DNA from: Pirellulales bacterium
GTDB taxonomy: Bacteria; Planctomycetota; Planctomycetia; Pirellulales; JAICIG01
Assembly: GCA_025924495.1 (NCBI GenBank)
Contig: JAICIG010000443.1
Coordinates: 1 to 6,470, forward strand
Reading direction: 5' to 3'
Length of the DNA: 6,470 nucleotides
In this document: piece after piece, positions 1 through 6,090 of the stretch
Position numbering within the stretch: the stretch's first letter is position 1
How the letters are laid out: each line of letters begins with the position of its first letter
The notes under the pieces: model-generated
The model's database searches: none
What the model was told of the DNA's origin: nothing
The model's input: only the letters and a program-made list of their open reading frames with translations
Program-made: the position numbers and the translations under genes

Positions 1-389
1 AGCAGATCCACTTCGAGATTAAACTGCCGCCCAAGGCGCCGGAGTTGCAACTCGACAAGGATAAATTCGTCGCGGCCCTGGTCAATCTGCTGGGCACCGC
101 CGCCAAGTACACGCCCGACGGAGGCCGCGTGACTTTCTCGGCGGGCCTGACGGCGCACACGCTGGAGATTCACGTCGAGGATTCAGGCATCGGCATTTCG
201 GAAAGCGAGCTGCCGAAAATCTTCGATAAATTCTTCCGCAGCGACGACGATCGCGTGCGGGAGATTCCCGGCAGCGGCTTGGGGCTGGCCTTCGTTCAGG
301 AGGTGGCGCGCCTGCACGGCGCTACGCTCGATGTCCACAGCGAGCTGAACAAGGGAACCAAATTCACCCTCAGTTTGCCTCTGGCTTAG
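1..389 (+). CDS. Sensor histidine kinase, C-terminal ATP-binding (HATPase_c) part, 5'-truncated
   Basis: This is the last 128 codons of a histidine kinase; the reading frame is open to the left edge, so the sensor and phosphoacceptor (HisKA) regions lie outside the window. Counting from the first full codon (base 3), the GHKL ATP-binding boxes appear in the normal order: N-box region around residues 18-41 (NLLGTAAKYTP), G1 box DSGIGI at 60-65, F-box IFDKFF at 73-78, G2 box GSGLGLAF at 90-97 and a terminal GTKFTLSLPL strand. The F-box and G2 layout is that of two-component kinases rather than RsbW/SpoIIAB anti-sigma kinases. The second Asn of the N-box (usual N-L-L-x-N-A), which in EnvZ and PhoQ helps hold Mg-ATP, is Thr32 here, so ATP use may be altered. 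The STAS gene begins 13 bases after the stop. No response regulator is visible, and the signal sensed is unknown. Confidence 0.9.
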   Translation, partial: QIHFEIKLPPKAPELQLDKDKFVAALVNLLGTAAKYTPDGGRVTFSAGLTAHTLEIHVEDSGIGISESELPKIFDKFFRSDDDRVREIPGSGLGLAFVQEVARLHGATLDVHSELNKGTKFTLSLPLA

Positions 390-402
390 AGGGACGGCCG
401 CC

Positions 403-738
403 ATGTTTCAGCTAACTCGACAGGGGGCGATTGACGTCATCCGCGGCAGCGACGCGCTGACGCTGGAGAACGTGCCGGATGCGGCGCGCGTGCTGCAGCA
501 ATGCGCCGCCAATAAGCAGCCCCGCGTGGTCTTCGATCTGGCCCGAGTGCCCCTGATTGACAGCAGCGGCCTGGAATTGCTGCTCGATACGCAGGACGCC
601 TATCTTTGCGATGGAGGCGCGCTGAAGCTCGCCGCGCCGAACGTCCTGTGCCGCGACATTCTGGCCGTGACCGGCCTCGACCACCATTTCCAGATCTACG
701 ACGGCGCCGACCTTGCCGCGGGGAGCTTCGTCCATTGA
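403..738 (+). CDS. STAS-domain protein, anti-sigma-factor-antagonist type
   Basis: A 111-residue protein consisting of one STAS domain, the usual length for SpoIIAA/RsbV-like antagonists. It has the alternating strand/helix pattern of the fold: a VVFDL strand at residues 42-46, then the signature LIDSSGLELLL at 51-61, and a late ALKLAA strand. In SpoIIAA the second Ser of DSSG is phosphorylated by a GHKL Ser kinase; the equivalent here is Ser55. Such proteins switch partners according to phosphorylation and release a sigma factor or another target. The ATG is preceded by an AGAGGGA ribosome site about 8 bases upstream. The gene sits between a histidine kinase and the secretion ATPase, and its stop codon overlaps the ATPase start by 4 bases, so translation is probably coupled. 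The true partner is not shown by the sequence; an Mla- or transporter-type STAS role seems unlikely because no such genes are nearby. Confidence 0.9.
   Translation: MFQLTRQGAIDVIRGSDALTLENVPDAARVLQQCAANKQPRVVFDLARVPLIDSSGLELLLDTQDAYLCDGGALKLAAPNVLCRDILAVTGLDHHFQIYDGADLAAGSFVH
720..725 (+). promoter_or_regulatory. Ribosome binding site deciding the TTG start of the secretion ATPase
   Basis: GGGGAG lies inside the end of the STAS gene, 9 bases before the TTG at 735. It is the strongest purine-rich site near the beginning of the ATPase frame. It supports TTG735 as the start, although the same frame stays open for more than 120 bases further upstream. Confidence 0.65.
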
Positions 739-2480
739 ACGCTCCACCGCCGTTAGTTGACCCAGCACCGAAACGGACAAACCGCGGGGCGACCGCAAAG
801 TCGAAGCTCGGCGAGCACCTGCTGCGCGCCGGGCTCATCACGTCCGCCGACCTCGAGCAGGCGTTGGCCATGCACGCCTCCAAGGGCATCCGGCTGGGAG
901 AGGCGCTGGTCGAGTTGGGCGTGGTCGAACCCGACCAACTGCTTCCGTTTTTGCGCCATCAGATGCAAGTGCCCGCGGCTCGGCTGCGAGAGGGGCTGGT
1001 CGATCCGCACATCGTCAAGCTGTTGCCCCGCTCCAAAGCTGAATCGCTGTGTTCCATCGCCCTGTTCAAGGTGCGAGAGACGCTGACGGTGGCGATGGCG
1101 CAACCGCTCAATCTGGAGCTGGTTGACGAGCTTGAACGGATCACCGGACTCAAGGTCAGGCCGGTGGTGGCTCTGCAAGCCGACATTCGGCGAATGATCG
1201 ACCGTTGCTACCAGGACGGCTTCGAAGTCGACGCGGTCACGGCCGATCTCGATGAGAATGCGGTCGCACTCGAAGACGATGCGCTGCACTTCGATCTGAA
1301 TAGCCTGCAGGCTCTGGCCGAAGAGAGCCCGATCATCAACTTGGTGAACTACTTCATCCTGCATGCCATTCGGCAGCGCGCCAGCGATATTCACATTGAG
1401 CCCGGGCACAAACAATCCTCGGTGCGGTTTCGAGTCGATGGGCAATTGCGCGAGGTGTTGAGGCCGCGCAAGGAGTTCCACGCGGCCATTGTCTCGCGCG
1501 TGAAGGTCATGGCGCGGATGGATGTCGCCGAGCATCGATTGCCGCAGGACGGCCGTATGCATGTTGTCGTCGAGGGGCGCGAGATCGATCTTCGCGCCTC
1601 GACGCTACCCACCGTACTGGGCGAGAAAGCCGTGCTCCGCGTGCTCGATCGCAAGAACGTGACGATGCATTTGGATCAACTGGGGCTGCCCGAGGACTCG
1701 CTCGGCCAGATCAAGCAGATGCTGGCCAGGCCTTACGGCCTGGTGCTTGTCACCGGTCCGACCGGCAGCGGCAAAACGACGACGCTGTACTGCGCATTGG
1801 AATTGATCAAATCGGTGCATAGCAACATCGTCACCGTCGAAGACCCGGTGGAGTATCAGATCGAGCAGATCAACCAGGTGCAGGTTGACAACGCCACATC
1901 GCTAACGTTTCCCAACGCGCTGCGATCGATCCTGCGTCAAGACCCCGACGTGATCATGATCGGCGAAATTCGCGACGCGCAGACCGCAGAGGTGGCCATT
2001 CAGGCCGCCTTGACCGGGCATCTGGTGATGAGCACGCTGCACACCAACGATAGCGCTGGCGCGGTGACGCGGTTGCTGGACATGGGCGTCGCCGGATACA
2101 AGATTGCCGCGGCCCTGGTGGGCGTCGTGGCGCAGCGCCTGGTGCGAACCATCTGTCCTAAATGCAGGACGTATCATTACCCGCCGTCCGAAATCTTGCA
2201 CGCGATCCATTACGCGGGCGACAATCGCCGCCAATTCGCCCGCGGCGAAGGCTGCAGCGAATGCTTCGACACAGGGTTTCGCGGCCGGCAAGGGATCTAT
2301 GAAGTGCTCACCTGCACGCCCGAACTGCGCGACCTGATTTCGGAGACTCCCAACGTGGGACTCATCAGGCAATGGTACCGCGCCCAGGGCGGGCGCACGT
2401 TGTTGGAACAAGGAATTCGCCTGGCCGAAGCCGAGCGGACGAGTCTTGATGAGGTCATGCGCGTGGCCTTCTTTGAGTAG
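735..2480 (+). CDS. gspE: GspE/PilB-type secretion/pilus assembly ATPase with MshEN-like N-terminal domain
   Basis: A 581-residue cytoplasmic hexameric AAA-like ATPase that powers assembly of a type IV pilus or type II pseudopilus. The N-terminal domain carries two MshEN-type c-di-GMP motifs, at residues 24-47 (KLG...H) and 53-76 (RLG...Q), separated by 5 residues. The ATPase core follows: SDIHIEP at 217-223, Walker A GPTGSGKT at 341-348 (Lys347), Asp box TVEDPVEY at 367-374, Walker B DPDVIMIGEIRD at 403-414 (Glu411) and His box TGHLVMSTLHT at 427-437. The C-terminal zinc site is CPKC at 474-477 with CSEC at 507-510, typical of GspE/PilB and absent from PilT. All catalytic residues are intact. 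The start is taken as TTG735: it overlaps the STAS stop by 4 bases and has a GGGGAG site in front; residues encoded upstream in this frame are only the STAS gene read out of frame. GspF follows 41 bases later. PilB is an equally good name, given the downstream PilMNO genes. Confidence 0.95.
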   Translation: MNAPPPLVDPAPKRTNRGATAKSKLGEHLLRAGLITSADLEQALAMHASKGIRLGEALVELGVVEPDQLLPFLRHQMQVPAARLREGLVDPHIVKLLPRSKAESLCSIALFKVRETLTVAMAQPLNLELVDELERITGLKVRPVVALQADIRRMIDRCYQDGFEVDAVTADLDENAVALEDDALHFDLNSLQALAEESPIINLVNYFILHAIRQRASDIHIEPGHKQSSVRFRVDGQLREVLRPRKEFHAAIVSRVKVMARMDVAEHRLPQDGRMHVVVEGREIDLRASTLPTVLGEKAVLRVLDRKNVTMHLDQLGLPEDSLGQIKQMLARPYGLVLVTGPTGSGKTTTLYCALELIKSVHSNIVTVEDPVEYQIEQINQVQVDNATSLTFPNALRSILRQDPDVIMIGEIRDAQTAEVAIQAALTGHLVMSTLHTNDSAGAVTRLLDMGVAGYKIAAALVGVVAQRLVRTICPKCRTYHYPPSEILHAIHYAGDNRRQFARGEGCSECFDTGFRGRQGIYEVLTCTPELRDLISETPNVGLIRQWYRAQGGRTLLEQGIRLAEAERTSLDEVMRVAFFE

Positions 2481-2521
2481 GCCGCGGCCAAAGACGATTA
2501 CGCTGAGAAATATCTGCAAGC

Positions 2522-3739
2522 ATGGCACAATTCAGCTACACGGCGCGCTCGGGCACGGGCGAAACACGACGGGGAGTTCTCGATGCGGCTTCGCTGACGG
2601 CCGCTCGAAAGTCCCTGCGCGACCAAGGCCTGTTTGCGCTCACCTTGGCAGCCGCCCGCGAATCCGCCATCCCGGGCGTCTTGTCGGCCCCTCGAGGCCG
2701 GAAACGGCGCATCACGACTCGCGACCTCTTGATGTTAACCTCGCAGTTGGCCGTGATGTGCCGATCCGGGGTCGACCTGGCCGAGGCGCTGCGCAGCGTA
2801 ACGTTGAATTGTCAGCAGCCTGCCCTGCGCGAGGTGCTGAATGCCGTGTACCGCGATGTCTCCGAAGGCCAATCCGCCTCCGCCGCTTTGAACAAGCACG
2901 CCGACGTGTTTGGGCAAGCCTACGTTGCCAGCCTCGCCGCGGGGGAAGCGACGGGCAACATGGCCGACGTGCTGAGCCGAATGCGCGAACTGCTGCACCA
3001 CCAGGCCAAGCTGCGCAGCACCGTCCGCAATACGCTCGCCTATCCCGTAGTGCTGTTGGGGCTCTCGGCAGTCGTCATCAGCGCGGTGATCTTCTTCGTA
3101 TTGCCGCAATTCGCCGGAGTCTTCGAGACGCTGGAAATTCAGCCGCCGGCCTCCACGCAGTTCTTACTCGATATCTCATGCGAGGTTCGCTCGCGCGGCT
3201 GGCTTTGGTTTGGGTTGGCGGCCATCATCGGCGGCGGACTCGCTCATTTCCTGCGCAGCGAGGGCGGGAAGCGCTGGCGCGATCAGATGCTGCTGAACCT
3301 GGCAGGAACTCGCGAGGTAGCCCGACTGTTGCTTACCGGACGTACCTTCCGTCTGATCGGCGCCATGCTGCAGAACGGCGTGCCGCTGCTAGAAACATTG
3401 AGTCTCTCTCGGACGGGCATTGGAAATCGCTGTTTTGCCGACCTGCTCGATCAGTTGCAGCGCGACGTCATTGCCGGACGCGGCATTGGTCAATCGCTGG
3501 CCGCCTCGCGCTACATTCCCGGCGGGGCCGCAGAAATGGTCATGACCGGCGAACGGACCGGAAGCCTGGGCAGCGTCATGGAAATAGTCGGCCAGTTCTA
3601 TGAGGAGGACGGCGAAGAACGCTTGCGCGAAGCGGCCAAAATGCTCGAGCCGCTGATCATCATTGTCATGGGCGCCGTCGTGGCCTATATCGTCCCCTCG
3701 GTGATGCTGCCGATGTTCGAATTCTCCCAAGGGCAATGA
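2522..3739 (+). CDS. gspF: GspF/PilC-type inner-membrane platform protein
   Basis: A 405-residue polytopic membrane protein, the normal length of the family. It is the platform on which the ATPase acts to push (pseudo)pilin subunits into the filament. The start matches family N-termini (MAQFSYTARSGTGE, then the conserved VLDAASLTAARKSL stretch). Two cytoplasmic T2SSF helical-bundle repeats lie at about residues 68-175 and 265-376, each with the family's GE-x-TG turn (GEATG at 141-145, GERTG at 343-347). Predicted membrane helices are at about 175-196, 226-244 and 377-398; the last contains the family signature EPLIIIVMG...VMLPMF. A stop codon (TGA at 2504) in the same frame just upstream and no other start in between make ATG2522 the only sensible start. 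The ribosome site is weak: only GAGA about 13 bases before the ATG. No damage is seen. The gene could equally be called pilC. Confidence 0.95.
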   Translation: MAQFSYTARSGTGETRRGVLDAASLTAARKSLRDQGLFALTLAAARESAIPGVLSAPRGRKRRITTRDLLMLTSQLAVMCRSGVDLAEALRSVTLNCQQPALREVLNAVYRDVSEGQSASAALNKHADVFGQAYVASLAAGEATGNMADVLSRMRELLHHQAKLRSTVRNTLAYPVVLLGLSAVVISAVIFFVLPQFAGVFETLEIQPPASTQFLLDISCEVRSRGWLWFGLAAIIGGGLAHFLRSEGGKRWRDQMLLNLAGTREVARLLLTGRTFRLIGAMLQNGVPLLETLSLSRTGIGNRCFADLLDQLQRDVIAGRGIGQSLAASRYIPGGAAEMVMTGERTGSLGSVMEIVGQFYEEDGEERLREAAKMLEPLIIIVMGAVVAYIVPSVMLPMFEFSQGQ

Positions 3740-3755
3740 GGCCGGAAAACGAGAC

Positions 3756-4871
3756 ATGTGCGCATTGGCTCTGGCAAACCTGGCATCCGCGGCAAAGCGT
3801 TTACCGCATCGGTCCACTCGAGGCTGGATCGGCATCGACATCGGCAGCCGCGCCATTAAGGTAGCGCAAGTCGAGCGCGCTCAAGGCGAGATGCGGATCG
3901 TCGAAAGCCTGGTGCTGGAAGACGACGCTCGGTCCGTGCTCGACGAGCAAAACCGCCTGGCCGACTGGGCGCCGCTGGCGATGGAAGCCCTGTTGCGAAG
4001 CGCAACTCATGCTTCGGGCAAAACGGCGGCATGCGTGATCTCGGTTTCGGCCACTGAGTCGCGAACGATCGAAATTCCGCTGGCGAGCGAAGCGGAGATG
4101 CACGGAATGATCGCCCAGGAACTCGAAGTTGTGGAAGACGGGGATTCGTCGCTACCCGACCGCGAGTTCGACTATTGGGTCATCGACGATCCCGGCCGGA
4201 GCGACAGCTCCGAATTGGCGCTCGTCGGCGCGATTTCGCTGCCAAGCGCGCTGGCAGAGTCGGTCGGCCGGTCAGTGCTGCGCTGCGGCTTGCGGTGCGA
4301 GGTGCTCGACGCGGCGCCTTGGTCCTTGTCGAGAGCGATTGGTTTGACCGCATCGCCGCCGCCCGAGCAGCCCTCGGCTGTGCTCGACTGGGGCGCATCG
4401 ACCGCCATGTTGACCGTCGTGCGGCATGGCCAGCCGGTCTTTACGCGAAGCCTGAGAGATTGCCCGTTCCGCCGAGTCTCGCAAGCGATCCAGAACGGCC
4501 TGGGAGCGACGCCCGACGAGTGCTGTGAACTACTGAACAATTATGGCGTGGCCGTAGGCGGCCCCGCTGATGGCGATGTGGAACGCGTCGTCTCTGAGCT
4601 AATCTCCGATGCGATCCAGGCGCTGGTTGAGGAGATCAACAAGACCTTGTCGTACTTGAAAGGTCAACGGGGCTCAATCGCGCCGGAAAAACTGTGGCTG
4701 GCGGGAGGCGGCGCGACGGTACGGAACCTCGACGCTCTCTTGTCCGCACGGTTAGGGCTCGCAACGGCAAGTTGGGAGATGCCTCGCGTTAGCGATGCCG
4801 CAAGAGCCGCCCCCACGGCCTTGTTCGCGCAGGCGGCAGCGCTTTCCGCGTTGAAATGGAGTAGCTCATGA
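3756..4871 (+). CDS. pilM: PilM-like actin-fold ATPase of the pilus/secretion alignment complex
   Basis: A 371-residue cytoplasmic protein of the PilM family (FtsA/actin fold), which binds ATP and docks on the cytoplasmic tail of PilN. The phosphate-1 loop is IGIDIGSRAIKVAQV at residues 25-39, the phosphate-2 motif is VLDWGASTAML at 209-219 and the adenosine motif is LWLAGGG at 313-319. Before the last motif comes a long helix (VSELISDAIQALVEEINKTL) matching the helix before the adenosine motif in PilM. No membrane segment is seen. The first 22 residues (MCALALANLASAAKRL onwards) precede the actin fold and are not conserved in the family; a TTG at 3765 is a possible alternative start. An acidic stretch around residues 122-148 (EDGDSSLPDREFDYW) lies in the middle of the fold. 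The stop overlaps the next ATG (ATGA), so PilM and the PilN-like protein are probably made in a coupled way. Confidence 0.93.
   Translation: MCALALANLASAAKRLPHRSTRGWIGIDIGSRAIKVAQVERAQGEMRIVESLVLEDDARSVLDEQNRLADWAPLAMEALLRSATHASGKTAACVISVSATESRTIEIPLASEAEMHGMIAQELEVVEDGDSSLPDREFDYWVIDDPGRSDSSELALVGAISLPSALAESVGRSVLRCGLRCEVLDAAPWSLSRAIGLTASPPPEQPSAVLDWGASTAMLTVVRHGQPVFTRSLRDCPFRRVSQAIQNGLGATPDECCELLNNYGVAVGGPADGDVERVVSELISDAIQALVEEINKTLSYLKGQRGSIAPEKLWLAGGGATVRNLDALLSARLGLATASWEMPRVSDAARAAPTALFAQAAALSALKWSSS
4858..4861 (+). promoter_or_regulatory. Ribosome binding site of the PilN-like gene
   Basis: GGAG lies inside the last codons of pilM, 6 bases before the ATG at 4868. It is the clearest ribosome site in the pilM-pilN-pilO segment and supports the 4-base overlapping start. 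Confidence 0.6.
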
Positions 4872-5482
4872 CGCACGTCAATCTGCTTCCAATGCACTGG
4901 CGCTCGCGGCAAATGCTGGGCCGCTGGCTCGCTCTGTGGGCGCCGATCTGGGTCGCCTGTCTGGCAGTCTGCAGCGCGATGTGCGTGACGATCTACAGCG
5001 AACGGAACGAATGCACTTCGGAGCTGAATATCGCCCGCCACACTTGCGGCCCGCTGCTGGCGCTTCAATCCAGCAGCGCGCGGCATCGTCGGCAACTGAA
5101 GAAGCTCAAGGAACAATTAGCGCTCATCGCGCAACTCGAAGATAAAACGCCCGTCTATTCGTTGCTGGGCCTCCTCAGCCAAAGCGCGAAAGAATGCTCG
5201 GGGCGGATTCGAGTCGACCGTTTGAGTTTTTCGCAGACGCGGCCCGCACCGAAAGCGGTCGGCCCAACGCCGGGAGCTCCGGCCAGACCCGGCGCCGCCC
5301 CAGAGCCGGACGGCGTGAAGCATCTCCTGCAACTGTCTGGGGTGGCGCAAGACAATCTCGCCATCTCGCAATTGGTCTCCTCGTTGCGCGATAGCCGCCT
5401 TTTCGACCGCGTCGACCTGAAATCGGCCTCGGGCGCCGGCAGCGGCGCCATGCGGTCTTACTCCATTGAATGTGCGTTCTAG
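4868..5482 (+). CDS. pilN: PilN-like inner-membrane alignment protein
   Basis: A 204-residue bitopic membrane protein. The N-terminus MTHVNLLPMHWR carries the NLLP motif, the cytoplasmic peptide through which PilN binds PilM in characterised systems. One membrane helix follows at about residues 20-43, then a periplasmic coiled-coil-like stretch (about 65-92, rich in Lys, Gln, Leu and Glu) and a small ferredoxin-like domain at about 95-204. That domain is interrupted by a Pro/Ala/Gly-rich linker at residues 125-149. The closing pattern (LLQLSGVAQDN, LVSSLRDSRLFDRVDL, SIECAF) fits PilN/GspL-C-type domains. Three Cys (31, 35, 39) lie on one face of the membrane helix; further Cys are at 49, 60, 110 and 202. 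Sequence similarity outside the NLLP tail is low, so the call rests on that motif, topology, size and position between PilM and the PilO-like protein. Confidence 0.83.
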   Translation: MTHVNLLPMHWRSRQMLGRWLALWAPIWVACLAVCSAMCVTIYSERNECTSELNIARHTCGPLLALQSSSARHRRQLKKLKEQLALIAQLEDKTPVYSLLGLLSQSAKECSGRIRVDRLSFSQTRPAPKAVGPTPGAPARPGAAPEPDGVKHLLQLSGVAQDNLAISQLVSSLRDSRLFDRVDLKSASGAGSGAMRSYSIECAF

Positions 5483-5494
5483 GACGGTGATCTA

Positions 5495-6088
5495 ATGCCC
5501 ACAACCATGCGCGAGCGAAAACTTTGGGCCGGCGCGTTGGCCTTGCATGTCTCGGCGCTCGCCGTTGTCGCCACCGAAGTGGCCGTTGCACTCTGGAGCG
5601 TTTATTGGCCGGTGCAAGAGCAATGCCAGGAACTTCGCACCCAGACCGCCGCTTTGCAACAGATTCTCTCGCGGGGCGACAAAATCAAAGATGAAAATCT
5701 TCAACTCGCTGAGCAACTTGCCGAGTTGGAAAGTCGCTCTGCCAACATGTGGGAGCGCATTCCCCTTGAGCCCAGTGAAGCTGAGTTCCTCTCTGAAATC
5801 AGCGAATTGGCCAGCCACGTCGGCTTGGAGCTTTCCAACTATAGTCCGGGCAATGCGGAGCAGCGGGCCCACTATGACGAGATGGAAGTGCGGTTGGCGC
5901 TCAAGGGAGGTTATGGCGGCATCTGTCGATTCATTGAGCGCATCCATTCGCTCCACCGCCTGAACCGCGTTAACCAGTTGAGTATCGGCAGCGAGCCCAC
6001 GGGCAAACATTACCCGGTCGATCTGACCCTGTCCGTGTTCTTCGCTCCGAAACCCGAAGGGCAGCCCTCCAAGGCAAAGGGCTCTTGA
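5495..6088 (+). CDS. pilO: PilO-like inner-membrane alignment protein
   Basis: A 197-residue bitopic membrane protein with a short cytoplasmic N-terminus (MPTTMRERKLW), one membrane helix at about residues 11-37, a periplasmic coiled coil at about 40-85 (heptad-like Leu/Glu/Gln, e.g. ENLQLAEQLAELE), and a C-terminal ferredoxin-like domain at about 95-185. In that domain FLSEISELASHVGLEL and LALKGGYGGICRFIERI match the typical PilO pattern (strand, G-x-Y, then F-x-x-x-I helix). The tail (KPEGQPSKAKGS) is probably disordered. PilO dimerises with PilN in the periplasm and helps join the inner-membrane machine to the secretin. The start at 5495 has an AGGACGGTGA region just upstream, while Met5 has no ribosome site. 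The gap to the previous gene is 12 bases. GspM is the type II counterpart; PilO fits better beside PilM. Confidence 0.83.
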   Translation: MPTTMRERKLWAGALALHVSALAVVATEVAVALWSVYWPVQEQCQELRTQTAALQQILSRGDKIKDENLQLAEQLAELESRSANMWERIPLEPSEAEFLSEISELASHVGLELSNYSPGNAEQRAHYDEMEVRLALKGGYGGICRFIERIHSLHRLNRVNQLSIGSEPTGKHYPVDLTLSVFFAPKPEGQPSKAKGS

Positions 6089-6090
6089 CG

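Noticed and set aside
1..402. Idea that the HATPase is an RsbW/SpoIIAB-type anti-sigma Ser kinase partnered with the STAS gene
   Set aside because: The F-box (IFDKFF) and the spaced G2 box are those of two-component histidine kinases; RsbW-type proteins lack this F-box. A functional link to the STAS protein is kept only as a hypothesis.
606..734. N-terminal extension of the ATPase frame by 43 residues (Arg-rich)
   Set aside because: It is the STAS gene read in another frame: Arg/Pro-rich composition, no match to GspE/PilB N-termini, and no ribosome site at its start. TTG735 has a good site and gives the MshEN domain right after a short tail.
753..1562. Long open frame (269 codons) on the minus strand
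   Set aside because: It lies entirely opposite the conserved ATPase gene; its composition (His, Gln, Arg rich, no recognisable motif) is that of a codon-bias shadow in GC-rich DNA.
1726..1743. Perfect 7-bp inverted repeat with 4-base loop (CCAGGCC-TTAC-GGCCTGG)
   Set aside because: It is inside the conserved coding stretch just before Walker A and has no T-tract; most likely chance from the Ala-Arg-Pro-Tyr-Gly-Leu codons.
2480..2489. Palindrome GGCCGCGGCC at the end of the ATPase gene
   Set aside because: Only 10 bases, no loop and no following T-run, so not a terminator; expected by chance in GC-rich DNA.
2446..3603. 385-codon + strand frame overlapping most of gspF
   Set aside because: Arg/Pro-rich out-of-frame reading of the GspF gene; the GspF frame has clear family motifs and membrane helices, this one has none.
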